From Chara braunii (Eukaryota > Streptophyta > Charophyceae > Charales > Characeae), in contig BFEA01000194.1 of assembly GCA_003427395.1 (NCBI GenBank), forward strand, positions 837,733 to 901,732: DNA of 64,000 nucleotides, read 5' to 3'. This document shows positions 42,005 to 53,445 of the stretch, one piece after another (the first letter of the stretch is position 1; the number at the start of each line of letters is the position of its first letter). The position numbers were made by a program, and so were the translations under genes. A model generated the notes under the pieces. It saw nothing but the letters and a program-made list of their open reading frames with translations, was not told where the DNA came from and ran no database searches.

Positions 42005-42345
42005 AGTACGTCAGATGCAAGAAAAGCTATAGCTGGTTTCCAAATTAGAAAAAAAATGCCAGTAGGAGTATGTGTGACTCTTAGAGGTGAAACTATGTAT
42101 TCTTTTTTAGATCATCTTATTCATTTGGCACTTCCAGGGCTTAAACTGGAAAAGTTTTGATGGCTATGGAAATTTCCATTTTGGCATAAAGGAACAATTA
42201 ATTTTCCCTGAAATTCATTATGATAAAATCGATAAAATACGAGGTATGAATATTTCAATAATAACTAGTTGTCATACAGATACAGAAGCTTTAAAATCTC
42301 TTTTCAATCAAAATTTTTTGTTTTTAGGTTATAGAATTTTGAATA
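42005..42345 (+). pseudogene. rpl5: Plastid-derived rpl5 pseudogene (nuclear plastid DNA)
   Basis: The + strand encodes the C-terminal two thirds of ribosomal protein L5, a 50S protein that contacts 5S r[42 protein letters not shown], then in a shifted frame [40 protein letters not shown] and [12 protein letters not shown]. The wording is of the plastid/bacterial type (bacterial L5 has MPIGCKVTLRGERMYEFLD and KSFDGRGNYTMGIKEQ), not of the plant mitochondrial or cytosolic type. About five codons are missing after LALP and one extra base shifts the frame near 42145. No start codon, and AT-rich composition unlike the surroundings. Homology fades after about 42345. Confidence 0.88.
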
Positions 42346-43050
42346 AATTGTGGAAAAAAAACTTCAAAATAAGAGCACTTTCTTGGTATTCGCCTATTTT
42401 ATTCTTTCTCTTGTTGTGGACGTTAACTCAATTGCTGCTCTTGTTGTCGGGCTTAGCGTTTGCATGTCTTAAACCACCACTCCAGCTGCCTGTGCATTGT
42501 TTATTTTTCTTGTCTTCAAGTACCGGGCCAAAATCTACAGTGCCCCGGCCCAAATAGAGCCTCGGTGGGCAAGGGCACCACAATTATTTTTCTTCACTGC
42601 AGCACTGTATATTTTAGGCTCAGGGAAATGCAAGTTTTGGTTTGTCAAAATAGGTCAGAATGCAGTGCTGGTCTAACCTGTGATGACTCAACCTGGCTCA
42701 TAAGGCTGAAATTCGCCACTGAATAGTACACCCGGGTAACTGTCAGTAGACAGACCATCATTGATTGATGGAATAAGGTGAATACAGTAGTAATGTTAGG
42801 GGCTACCTCGTTAGCAGAAAAACTGATTTGTCCAAGATAAGGTGGCCTTGGGAAATGAATCACATACAGAAAGGAGGGTCCGAGCGGTGAGATGGAGCAC
42901 GGGTGGTGCACGGGTGCTGGCTAAAGGCCGACAGCGAGCGCGAGCGGTGGTGGTCGGGGGGCGCTGGCTGCTTGAGGACGGAGAGAGCCCGGGTGCAGGC
43001 GCCAGCTGCTGGCGGATGGCGGGAGCACAGGCGCTGCCTGGAGTGTGAGC
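42346..43050. other. Non-coding stretch
   Basis: No gene recognised. 42346-42420 is AT-rich and may still be organellar. CTTAAACCACCA at about 42468 repeats the foldback-array word. Confidence 0.35.
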
Positions 43051-43110
43051 GCTGCCACGTCAGCATGGCTGCGTGCGGGTGCTGCCACGTCAGCATGACT
43101 GCGTGCGAGT
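43051..43110. repeat. 30-bp tandem duplication with CCACGTCAGC
   Basis: GCTGCCACGTCAGCATG recurs after 30 bases. The word is the reverse complement of GCTGACGTGGC, the core of the 55-bp minisatellite at 57263. Confidence 0.85.
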
Positions 43111-43628
43111 ATTGATGGCTATGAAGGGGGGAGGTACTTGCTTTGTTCTTCACTCAGTGACATCACAGGCTGGCACACTGGAGGAAGGGGAGGACTGCTT
43201 CGGCGAAGGAGCGGGTCTTCATGAGATGAATGGTGTTCTATGTCTCGCGTGTCAAGTGGAGGAGGGTTGGGCTTGGAGGGACAATAGGGAAAACTGTACA
43301 TCACGCGCAGTGGGTACGATGTTTTTTGTAGGCGTTGATGTTGGTCGAGTGCACTCTCTTAGATCACAACTGTGTTCAAGACCTATTAAGTTATTAACTG
43401 ATTACAATCGGTAAGTTGTCAAGCTGTTGGAGGGAGTTTGATGACAGCAAGGAAGGTGGGCAACTTCATGCCCTGGTGAGGAAGCTTCATGCTGTGCACG
43501 TGACTGGGAGGCCTCGTCTGCAAGATCCAGGGCGAGTGTGCTGCGAGGCTGAACCCTACGGAGCGGAGGAACATGGCAGCATCGAATCTATATTCTGTTT
43601 CCCCCACATAGCATTTTCTCTCCAAAAT
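43111..43628. other. Non-coding stretch
   Basis: Short frames only, none with a recognisable family. Confidence 0.35.
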
Positions 43629-43735
43629 TCCTAATCCGCTAAATTTCTCTTAATTTCTCTAAGTTCTCTAAAATTCTCTAAATTTCTCTAAAATTCTCTA
43701 AATTTCTCTAAATTTACCAACATTTCTCTAAATTT
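43629..43735. repeat. AATTTCTCTA minisatellite, interrupted
   Basis: About ten imperfect units of AATTTCTCTA/AAATTCTCTA. The same unit resumes at 44685-44712, so the DNA between may be an insertion. Confidence 0.8.
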
Positions 43736-43745
43736 GCAATCAGAC

Positions 43746-44684
43746 TGTCATCTTCGACATTCAGCATGCATGCAAACAGATGACGATCAAACTGGCGCAT
43801 GGTGCCTACACAAAGCTCAGAGATAAACGTAGCCAGGAACACAGCTCAGATTCAAACTCGTCTTGAGTGACTATGGTGCCTCTGAGCCAAGCAAAGATAC
43901 ACACCTGATCAACTGTATTCGCCGGCAACTTATTTACACACACGCATTCCGCACTCACTCTGGATCTCCCTGGATGTCCCGCGCACACACACTCACACTG
44001 ACACACTCTCTACCTCTAACCTACGGGCAGCTATGGCTGCCACCTTCTTCCTCCTACTACTGCCTGGCGGCTATGGCAGCGTCTTCCTCCTCTTAGCCCT
44101 CTTCCTTTTCGGACACCTGCAGACCTTCGTACACAAGACACACAGACAGCGCTTCCGCATGGCTCACAGGCAGAATGAATGAATGACTTGATGCTGCCTC
44201 TTTATTTATACTTTGGATCGTCGTAGGTCTGCCCTTTGACCCTGGGCCCGGGGTATGCACAGTCCCACCTGGTACTTGCTGACTTGACAAAGTGCACCTT
44301 GGGACTGGGTACCGCTGACTGAGATAGGTAGGACTAGGACTCCCTTTGCTGACTGTGCTAGGACTGCCCTCTGCTGACTCAGACGCAGACTGACTCTAGG
44401 ACTCGCTAAAGACCACTTCCAGAAATTCCGGAAGGTCGTAGGCTTGACCTTTCGGGACTGTGGCAGATATGACCTATACTACTACTACGACCTCTAAAAC
44501 TTAGATCTACGGTTCAAGACCTGGCGATCGCACTATATACAACAACTGAAGATACAACTTTCAGAGACAGGCCGTGGGTTCAAACACACGCGGGTCAACT
44601 GGTACTGTACATGGTTGAAGGGGAGGTCTAAGGATCGAGCCCTGGTAACTGCATCTGCTACCGTTATAGGTGAAACCGTTTCAA
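43746..44684. repeat. LTR-like insertion inside the minisatellite
   Basis: It has the look of the - strand gypsy LTRs here (GCTATGGCTGCC, CTTCTTCCTCCT, several TAGGACT words) and lies between two blocks of the same minisatellite. Possibly a solo LTR; ends and target duplication not established. Confidence 0.35.
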
Positions 44685-45069
44685 ATTTCTCTACATTTCT
44701 CTAAATTTCATTTCCCGTGATTCTTGGTTCTCTCTTTTAAATTTTAATCCCTGAACTTTCAATGCGATTAATTTCCAGAAGTTTCACGTTCCTCAACTTT
44801 CTCAAAGCCTTTATGCTAATCTACAATCCCAAAATTCGGGTTTAAATTCCTATTTAATTCCTATTTAATTCCTATTTAATTCCTAATTAAATTCCTCATT
44901 AGTTCCTCGTTACTTCCTCGTGCATTCCCAATCTTGAACTCTTATATTCTTCTTAAAGACTTAAAAACCTTATAATTTCTAAATTCCGGCTTCCTAATAC
45001 AACATCCTACCCAACAATCTTTAATTCCTAGCCACTTCCTAATTTCTATATTCTCCTCTTTGAGCGTTA
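44685..45069. repeat. AT-rich low-complexity region
   Basis: Includes four units of ATTCCTATTTA (about 44846-44890) and many CTAATT/TTCCTA words. No gene. Confidence 0.7.
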
Positions 45070-46251
45070 TGCTGTTTACGATGGGCAGTGGCGGATCCGA
45101 TTATTTTTTCCACCGGTAATTCATTCTACTTATTTCCGGCATTTTGGTGGGATGGTTTGAGGAAGGGGAGCACTATCCTGCAGGGGCTTCACGAGGCGGG
45201 AGGTAGGGGCAGATCAGGGGTGGATCCGATTATTTTTTCTACTTATTTCCGGCATTTTGGTGGGATGGTTTGAGGAAGGGGAGCACTATCCTGCAGGGGC
45301 TTCACAAGGCGGGAGGTAGGAGCAGATCTTGGGGTTTGCTTGATTCTGGTGCTGGGGTTGATACGAGGGTTGGTATCATATCCCAGCGGAGGCAGACAGG
45401 GGCAGTGGGTTGGCAGGGGCATACTTTAGGCGGGAACTGGATGCCCTGGAGGGATCAGGGGGCAGGGAGGGGGTCTGTCCCATGCTGGAGCCGTGGAGGA
45501 GTTGCTGTAATTAGGGTGGCCCTTTTCGGCAGGGGCAGCGGAGGGAGAGGGTGAGAGGGAGAGGAGGGGCGAGATTCTGCGATCAGCGTCCTTTTGTTCA
45601 TCAACATCATTGGTATCGTCAACGTCATTAGTCTGACTTTTAGCACTCTCCAGTATTAAATCATCAGCAATCATGGATTACTTTGGGTTTCTACAGAAAC
45701 CGGATCCAGGATTTCAGTGGCAGTAGAGGCTCATCCGACGCCAGACGAAGCTGCAATGTTTAGTGGTCTAGGTGAGCCGATGCCAGAACGATGCTGGCTG
45801 GTGCTGGGGCGTTTGCCCTATAACCTGTTTAGGCAGGAGCGTGAGGCCTGGTAGAGAGATCTGGGGATTCGTCGAGGATGGAAGGCAATCCAGTGGGTAA
45901 CTGGGGGCTGCTGCCAGGACAACGATGGTAGGAGCTGGGGTGGGTTGCGCTGCCCTGTAGCATGTTGGGGGCGTGAGGCTCGGTATAGGCCTGGTATTGA
46001 GAACAGGACACCTAAGGTTGGTTTCGGTTAGGTCTGTACTGTCACTTGGAATGTGGGGTCTGGTAGAAGTGAGGTCCGAAGTTGTTCATGAATTTCATGG
46101 CTTATTCTGAAATGTTTCTCAGCCGAAGCAGGGTAATGGCCCCGGTATCCTCAAATGTCTATTGTCATCTTATATGGGATGCTGGGCCCAGTTCCCAGCA
46201 TGTGTCGCTCGGCACCAATAGCCCGGAACATTATTAGGAAAAAAAAAAAAA
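45070..46251 (+). mobile_element. Poly(A) retroposon, longest + strand copy
   Basis: About 1.18 kb ending in an A12 run. It holds a 130-bp tandem duplication at the 5' end (GGATCCGATTATTTTTTC at 45093 and 45222), the block AGAGATCTGGGGATTCGTCG, the block GGTAATGGCCCCGGTATCC, and the 3' hairpin GCTGGG-CCCAGTT-CCCAGC at about 46172. The reverse complement of most of it, in the same order, lies at 55.1-56.46 kb, and a shorter copy at 26199-26932. No protein-like frame on the sense strand. Confidence 0.75.
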
Positions 46252-46517
46252 CTGACTTTGGATAACTTGTAAAATAAGAGAACTTTGGAGGACGCTACAG
46301 TCCTGTTTGTCGTCTACCTACCAAAAAATAAACGTCTTTCTCTGCCGGAAACATTTTCGGGAAATGGGACTGAAGGTCTTAACGCCTGGTGATGACACAG
46401 TCTCAGTTCCTACATCTCTTCTGCTTGGATGGTGTGTGAACCCCCTCCTCCCCCCCCTTTCCCCCCCCTCCCCCCAAACTCTCCTTCCCCCAATTTGCTG
46501 ATTCTCTTGCCTTGCAG

Positions 46518-46622
46518 CCAAAGCGCATGAACTGGGAGGACAATTTGGAGAAGACATGGGTGGGCCTCACCGATCAACTGCGGTGTAATGGCTATGGACA
46601 GACGATGTCACATGACACTAAG
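46518..46622 (+). CDS. Candidate 35-codon internal exon of an unknown host gene
   Basis: A long pyrimidine tract (46440-46510) and CTTGCAG precede a 105-base segment that is open in phase 0. It reads PKRMNWEDNLEKTWVGLTDQ followed by LRCNGYGQTMSHDTK, and ends at AAG|GTACGTCA, a good donor. Acceptor, length divisible by three and donor agree. I do not recognise the family and could not link it firmly to other exons. A second possible exon with weaker support ends at 46855 (GAATGG|GTATGT). It could also be a chance arrangement. Confidence 0.4.
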
Positions 46623-48029
46623 GTACGTCAGTGGTTAGATGAGTTACTGTCTTTTCCCGAACATAACGCACCCTGATAATGAATGCATACAAGCTATCTT
46701 TCTAGTCTGGTACGGCCACAATGAGGGTGTGTTGCGTTGGGGGGGGGGGAGACAAGAAGGATCAATGACGAGGAGGAGAGGTCCTCATTCAGGCAGTAAT
46801 GAGCTGGAAAGGCAATGAATCGCTACGGAGTTGGAGTGCAGCGCGGAATGGCCTGTCCCATGGACGAATGGGTATGTGTACCACAGCCTTTTATCCTTTG
46901 AACTACCAGTTCACATGAACCTCCTAAGTAGTGCGCTCTCACCGGTAATACGAGGTAAGAGCATTTTCGATTCGGGCCTGGCCTGGTAGCGAAAGCGGCA
47001 GGCAGTTGCAGGCTCGCAAGCCTTGGAAGGCAGCTTTGTCACCTTAGGCTCGTGTGACCTGGTGGTTTAAACTACCAGTACCTCCGCACGTCGCGCCTCG
47101 TTAATGGCCAGCCAATTTGAGCCAAATGAAAAAAAAAAAACACGACGTTTCCACTTGACTGAATTTATACTAGCACCCCCCAGGCCCATTCAACCCGAAA
47201 GTCGCGGCTCTTTCACGGCTGTGCCTTTCGGAGGTACTGGTCTTTTATTTCCTCGTGGAAAAGGAACTTCACTGCTATGCCAGAATAGGAGAGGCCTACC
47301 AAAAGGGGACCGTTGCAGCCGAACAACAAAATGAGGGGAGGAAAAAAGGATCTTTAATCCAATACCTCCACCCAATTCCACCTGATCTTGTTTGCACGAT
47401 GAATGCTTCCATTTGCTAAAAGCCTAAAACGCCTCCCAGAGAAGCATGCTAGAAGTCTGCAGTCGTAATCTTCCTGAAACCCCTCGAGAATTTTGCCCCA
47501 GTAGAGAAGAATTCCTGGTGGCACCATCATGCACAGACGTTTTTGTGAATTGCTACCCTGCTTTTTTTCTGGGAAAAGCGCTTCGGCATACAGAGGCATT
47601 TGTGCCTGTGGGCTTACTTCGGGGATTTTCCCCAATGTAAAGTAAGTATGGCAGATCTGAGATTTCCCATCATGAAAAGTGGGGCTCCACTACGGGCAAT
47701 GAGCAGGGCTGCTACGAACATGGCGCCCAGTGACAACTGACCCAACATACACATGTTTTTCAACTGGACCACAATCACGGCCCAATGCATTGCACAGTCT
47801 TTCAGGAAAACTTGACCAAAGAGAGATCCATTTTCCTTCTCAAGGTAAGGAACACCGGTTCGCGTCCGGGGCACACTCAGCCACTATTGAGCAGGCGACC
47901 ATTGCACTGTGCAAGTCCAAAATTCAGCAACCGCTGTGGAGCCGCCATTTCTATGAAGAATTTCTCTAAAGTCTATGGAGGAGAACCCTTTGAGCTATTA
48001 GGGCAAGTATGGAAAAGTACAGAGGCCCG

Positions 48030-48032
<3 letters not shown>
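46623..48032. other. Unassigned region
   Basis: Overlapping frames on both strands at 47354-47969 are longer than usual for this stretch, but none shows a known family. CTGGTGGTTTAAACTACCAG near 47048 is a 20-base near-palindrome sharing the foldback word. If 46518-46622 is a true exon, this could be intron and further exons. Confidence 0.3.
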
Positions 48033-48108
<76 letters not shown>

Positions 48109-48628
48109 NNNNNNNNNNNNNNNNNNNNNNNNNNNNNNNNNNNNNNNNNNNNNNNNNNNNNNNNNNNNNNNNNNNNNNNNNNNNNNNNNNNNNNNNNNNN
48201 NNNNNNNNNNNNNNNNNNNNNNNNNNNNNNNNNNNNNNNNNNNNNNNNNNNNNNNNNNNNNNNNNNNNNNNNNNNNNNNNNNNNNNNNNNNNNNNNNNNN
48301 NNNNNNNNNNNNNNNNNNNNNNNNNNNNNNNNNNNNNNNNNNNNNNNNNNNNNNNNNNNNNNNNNNNNNNNNNNNNNNNNNNNNNNNNNNNNNNNNNNNN
48401 NNNNNNNNNNNNNNNNNNNNNNNNNNNNNNNNNNNNNNNNNNNNNNNNNNNNNNNNNNNNNNNNNNNNNNNNNNNNNNNNNNNNNNNNNNNNNNNNNNNN
48501 NNNNNNNNNNNNNNNNNNNNNNNNNNNNNNNNNNNNNNNNNNNNNNNNNNNNNNNNNNNNNNNNNNNNNNNNNNNNNNNNNNNNNNNNNNNNNNNNNNNN
48601 NNNNNNNNNNNNNNNNNNNNNNNNNNNN

Positions 48629-48703
<75 letters not shown>
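48033..48703. repeat. (GA)n microsatellite with assembly gap
   Basis: GA repeats at 48033-48108 and 48629-48703 flank 520 N (48109-48628). The gap is evidently an unresolved repeat. Arg-Glu frames are artefacts. Confidence 0.97.
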
Positions 48704-48704
<1 letters not shown>

Positions 48705-49270
48705 ATTTGTGTGCCTTCCACTCTCAGCATATGGGAACTGTAGTGTCCTGTGAAGTAAACGTTGTATCACTTTTGAGATACATCCTCTCTTCAACACCTG
48801 CATGATTAGCATGTCAGGCACGTCTCCCTCAATCCTGTCTTCACCTGTGTGATTAGCATGTCACCTTTATGCATGCCCCTCTTGTCTTCCACACCTGTCT
48901 TATTGTCATGTATCTCGTCCATGCTTTCCTTCTGTGCTCCATTGTGAGTGAAACGGACTTGGCTTCATTTGGTGCTGTTTGAGGGAATGAGTGTGAGATG
49001 TGGATTGCAAAATCTGATTCATTGACATTTGACATGGCTTTGGATTCAAACCATCACCTTAATTGCCAGAAAGTGGTGTTCTGCGACAAGCCGGACCCCC
49101 CAAAAGTTGCTGCTTTGCGGGAGCGCTCGCTACGCTTGAGCAGGAAGAGATGGAACCCGGTCCTTCAAAAACACTGTGAGTAATAATAAGTTTTTTTAAC
49201 TTTTTTTCTTTCTTTTTTGAAGTCTTTTCCCTTATTATTTGTTGGGTGGATAGAGTAAAACCAGGGTTCT
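48704..49270. other. Unassigned region with possible exon
   Basis: A + strand frame at 49001-49183 contains FCDKPDPPKVAALRERSLRL and reaches a donor-like ACTGTGAGTAA at about 49176. It is the only protein-like piece. Family unknown and support weak. Confidence 0.25.
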
Positions 49271-49640
49271 CACTTCACTACTCTCGACTCTTGATTTTCC
49301 AAGAGTCCGCCCTCACTCCGCTTACTCTCAAACAACCCTTTGAAGAACTGTGAGACATCACCACGGAAGTCCCCTCCTGCGACTTTACATATTTCTTAGG
49401 GTCCTCAGCCGTCCTCTACAAACGGCCTCGTTTTTCAAGAGTGCACCTCCAGTTGGATAGGACACGCCAGACGTTTAGCTTTCGGGCAGTGCAGTCGGCT
49501 AGTGCTCTCGAAGTTCGAGAGTGCTGCCTTCAAGAGTAACTGGCGCGAAGACCGTATTTTGGAAATTTTCAAGCATCTGACAGCTCTCCAGGACTTTCGA
49601 GAGTCAGCAGTGGATCGAGACCCTAGTTCTTTTTTTTGGG
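49271..49640. repeat. GAGAGT/ACTCTC repeat block, inverted relative of 6.1-6.6 kb
   Basis: CACTACTCTCGACTCTTGA, GAGTCCGCC and CTTACTCTCAAA match, in order, the reverse complement of the 111-bp unit at 6371-6592. A G-rich run follows at 49637-49662. Confidence 0.6.
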
Positions 49641-49834
49641 GGGGAGGGGGCGGGGGGGGGGAGATGGTATCGTCAGAGTAAAAGTAGATCTGGACTTCTG
49701 AACTTCTTCCACCTCCAAGACCTGGGACACAGTCCCAGTAGAAGCGGGGCAAGACTTCTCACCGCCCATGTGATGACCCAAGCACACTTCGGCGCACGAG
49801 TAGCCGTCAATGGCAACTTATCGTACAGCGCGAA

Positions 49835-49985
49835 AAGCTTCCCAAATTTCCTAATTTGAGCTGATGCAAATGGCGCGTGAAAACGAAAAGAAAAATGGAG
49901 TCAAGTGAAGAGCTTCCCAAAATTTCCTAATTTGAGCTGATGCAAATGGCGCGTGAAAACGAAAAGAAATGGAGTCATGCATTGG
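49835..49985. repeat. 76-bp tandem duplication
   Basis: AGCTTCCCAAA...TTTCCTAATTTGAGCTGATG starts at 49835 and 49911, nearly identical. Confidence 0.9.
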
Positions 49986-50170
49986 TTGGGCTTTTTATTT
50001 TTGCTTTAGATAGTATATATCTACATGACTTCTCCCACCCATAAAACTTATGTCAGTCGAGATATGTCATGTTGAAAAACAAAAAGTGAAAAAGACACTG
50101 ATTAACTGTTGACGTTTGGTGTGTCCAATTCTTGTGACATTGGACTAGGCAGTGACTGAGGTGCAGGATG

Positions 50171-50326
50171 TGCACGCCTAGCTCAGTTGGTACACCCACA
50201 AACTGTTGAAATACAGACCCAAGTGTGAATCCAGAACAATTAGATGACCAGATAAAAATCATTCTGAATTACCTGGGGCCGGTCAGTTCAATGATGATAT
50301 CTCAAGGTCGTCGCCGTTCTTAAAGA
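50171..50326 (+). mobile_element. tRNA-derived SINE, copy 3
   Basis: A box TAGCTCAGTTGG (50179-50190), B box GTGTGAATCC (50223-50232), body TTAGATGACCAGATAAAA, TCATTCTGAATTACCTGGGG, GATGATATCTCAAGG. It lacks a long poly(A) tail. Confidence 0.8.
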
Positions 50327-52200
50327 AAGTGTTACGATCCTGGCTACTTCCAAAGTGCAAATTCACAAGGAAAGACAATGTCACCCAACTGCAAAGAAAT
50401 GAAAGCACTTGCAAAGAGATAGACCAAAGAAGAAGAAGGAAGAAGAAAGAAAGAAGAAGAAGAAGAAGAGGAAGATGTACACCAGCAAGACAAATGACAA
50501 ATCCCCCTTCTCACTCCACTTTCCTCCTCCTCCTTGTGTCCACCAATCTTATTCTTCTCCCAAATAATAATAATAACAATGAGTGGTTGACCAGAATCAA
50601 TATCTGAAGTTCCCTGTCACTGCCAGCACCACAAGAGGTCCACCATAACCATAGCCTCCCTCTTCTTCTTCCTCACACAGGCCTAAGCTATGGAGGACTA
50701 CTAAAGGCCCTGCCTCCTGTGCAAGAGACAACACAAAGCAGCTATGGCCACTGCTCTTCAGGCCGCCATGCCTGACTCCGCCTCGAAGCTTCGTTGGTGT
50801 GGCACTACCCCCACCGCGGCCTTCCAGATGCAGCGTTTAACAAGGTGATGAAGATGGTGTCCACCATAGCCAGGTAGGAACCTCACCACTCTCCTCCTTC
50901 GCTTCCTTCTTCCTCCTCCTCAAGATGGGCTGCTCATCATAGCCAGGCAGAGCGCCCAGCTCTCCTCCTTCCTCCCAGGCAGCGCTCTGAGAACCAGCGC
51001 CCGCTTGCATACTGCAAATGAGGTACAGTCCAGCACTCTACCTGGAGATATAGCGGCGTACTTGCCTCTTGGGTGGCGACTTCCAGGCCGCGTGGCCTCC
51101 AAGCAATCGGTACCTCCTCCCTTTTGGAAGGAATTTAAACATCATTGCAGGCTCTGATATCGTCCGCACAGGCCCTAGACTCAGGCTGCTTGGACTGGTA
51201 CCCGCCTACCTCTGGCCTACCGCTACCAGACCTCTAAAAATGGCAACTTTTTGTCTTCGTCTGCTTGGCCTTCAGTTCCCAACACATCTACCACTACTTG
51301 AGTGGTACTGGCCTACCTGGTACTTGAGTGGTTTTCCCCCGCTGCAACCCTCAAAGTCACGGCCACAGCTAAGTACCGGCCCCGCGGGCCTCACAACACA
51401 CAAGTGCACTGTCGGTCCACACGCACAGTCAGGCAGGCGTGCACTCAGACAGGCACACGGACCAGCAAGCACGCACACACACACACAGACTTAGCAAACT
51501 CAGCACAATGCGGGAATCTCAGCACGGCACACATTCCAGCGGCAAAACCCAGAAATTAGCAGTGTTCTCAGTCTGTGTTTTGGCGGGTCATTACAAGAGA
51601 GAAAAAAATAAAAGAGGTGCAGGATGTCCAGGCAGTTGGCTGGGGTAGATCCTTCAACTTGATGACAGCTGCATTGGTTGGGGGTGCCAAAGGATTGCGA
51701 GCTTATGAATTGAGCAGTTTTGTGCGCCGGCACTAAGAATGGCAACCTTCAGTTGATAGCCCAAACAAAATAATAATTTGCATTCACTATAAAATCTACA
51801 AAAATCAATGTATTTGGTTTTTATGTTCCACCGTGGGCCGGCGGGGGGGGACGGTTAGCATAGCATTATCTCATGCAGTGGCTAGTGGAACCTTGCCCCT
51901 GGTTACACTGCTTGCCATTTGCCACGATCCGGGGTGAAACTTGGTGAGCAAAAAAAACAGTCTACGTGGCAAGTCAGATGCAAGGCTAGACTAACTCACC
52001 AGAGCAGAAGGGTGCCAAGAACAGTCTAAAAATGTTCACCTCGTCTCCAGCAGTGAAGCCAAAATCCTCACCAAGATGTCGGTCTGTGGAGGGGTCCAAA
52101 GAACATCCCCCCACAAAATGGTTGTGACACGCGGGGACGTCGTCAAAGGCTGTCCGGGTGGGGAATCGAGTTTGGCAAAGATCCTGACACCTATATCTCA
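50327..52200. other. Non-coding stretch, LTR-like in part
   Basis: No supportable gene. 50400-51150 has the GAA/CTTCCTCC-rich look of the gypsy LTRs. AACAAGGTGATGAAGATGGT at 50839 recurs at 52750, and GGTGTGGCACTACCCCCA at 50792 recurs inverted at 52696. Confidence 0.4.
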
Positions 52201-52790
52201 CCATCAAGCGTAACCATGCACCTACTGGCAGTGAGCTCATGACCAAATGATTAACAGTTACATAGGTATGTGCCCATTCGGCCACAATGGACTGGGTACC
52301 CACTCATGTTCGTCTAGGCTCCTCGATGTTTCTCTGCCTGTGTGCCTGTCGGGACAAAGGTCCTCGCCAAACTGCCGACAAAACCAGACAATTGGCGAAT
52401 GCATCTTCATGCAGAAGGTAGTAAGGTACGTACACTACTATGAATAGCAATGACTGTGTTGTTGTTTTTGTTTCCCCAAATGCTCCTATCTATTCGTGGG
52501 GGAGCAGCATGTGCGGGGAACCGGGCCGCACATGCTATGAAAGTTCATGAACCACTCCTAACTGCCAGTAGGTGCATGGTTACGCTTGATGGCCAAGCAC
52601 TTGATGATACCTTTGAGGATACAGAAGCCATTACCCAGCTTCGATTGACAAATATTTCAGAAGAAGCTATGAAAGTTCATGAACCACTCCTAACTGTGGG
52701 GGTAGTGCCACACCAGGGAGGATACAGAAGCCATTACCCAGCTTCGATTAACAAGGTGATGAAGATGGTGTCCACCACTATAGCAGCAAT
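52200..52790. repeat. Mosaic of short direct and inverted repeats
   Basis: ATGAAAGTTCATGAACCACT occurs at about 52538 and 52670. GAGGATACAGAAGCCATTAC occurs at about 52616 and 52720. ACTGCCAGTAGGTGCATGGT at 52560 is the reverse complement of 52210-52233. 52489-52530 carries the retroposon hairpin, here GTGCGG-GGAACCGGG-CCGCAC. The open frame 52450-52887 is built from these repeats. Confidence 0.7.
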
Positions 52791-53445
52791 TCCTATCCGT
52801 GAGTATGTCTTTTGGTACATAGTCGCTTCCCTTAACGATGATCTTAACCATGATCAGGATTACTTTTTTGATTTCATATATTCGTGAGTCCAATATTGGA
52901 TATCTCAGATAGTTTTCCTAATCTTGTTTCTAAATTTCAATTCCAAAAGTTGTCTCAGATAGATTTCCTAATCTTGTTTCTAAATTTTCAATTTCTAAAA
53001 GTATGTTCTTACAAATTTTCTCAAAAAAAGTGCCAATCCTTTTGCTAAAAATTCTCAAACTACGGTTTGAGAATCGATTCGAAAATCCCTTTTGGGATAT
53101 CCAAATCTATCATTCATAGATTTTTTTCCATTTGGTAAATAGAAGGTTTCTGAACTTGAATTCGAATTTCGTGTCTTGAGGAATTTTTGAGTGGGTACCC
53201 ATTTCTTTTTCGCTGTTTGCGGACCAGGTGTTTTGAGGATGCGTGGTACCTGGGTTGGGGGGGGATGGTTTATGGCGGGTGAAACTGCGTCCTTCTGGTG
53301 AGGAGGGCTAGCTGGTGGGATTGGATTAGGGCATAGCCACAACTGAGATGGTGGCTTAGCTGTTATAAGTCTTGTCGGAGTGTGGTAAGAGGTTAGTGGG
53401 GTTGGTGCTGCGCTTATTAGGGTGAGGGCTTTCACCTGATATCTG
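52791..53445. other. Non-coding stretch
   Basis: AT-rich to 53150, then G/T-rich. No gene recognised. Confidence 0.35.

Noticed and set aside
47354-47874. Two overlapping - strand frames as host exons
   Set aside because: No splice signals or family could be shown; left as unassigned.
47966-48821. Ser-Leu and Arg-Glu repeat proteins of about 250 codons
   Set aside because: They are readings of the (GA)n microsatellite and of 520 N.
52450-52887. 145-codon open frame with repeated peptide blocks
   Set aside because: The peptide repeats come from duplicated DNA blocks also found in the non-coding retroposon and inverted elsewhere.
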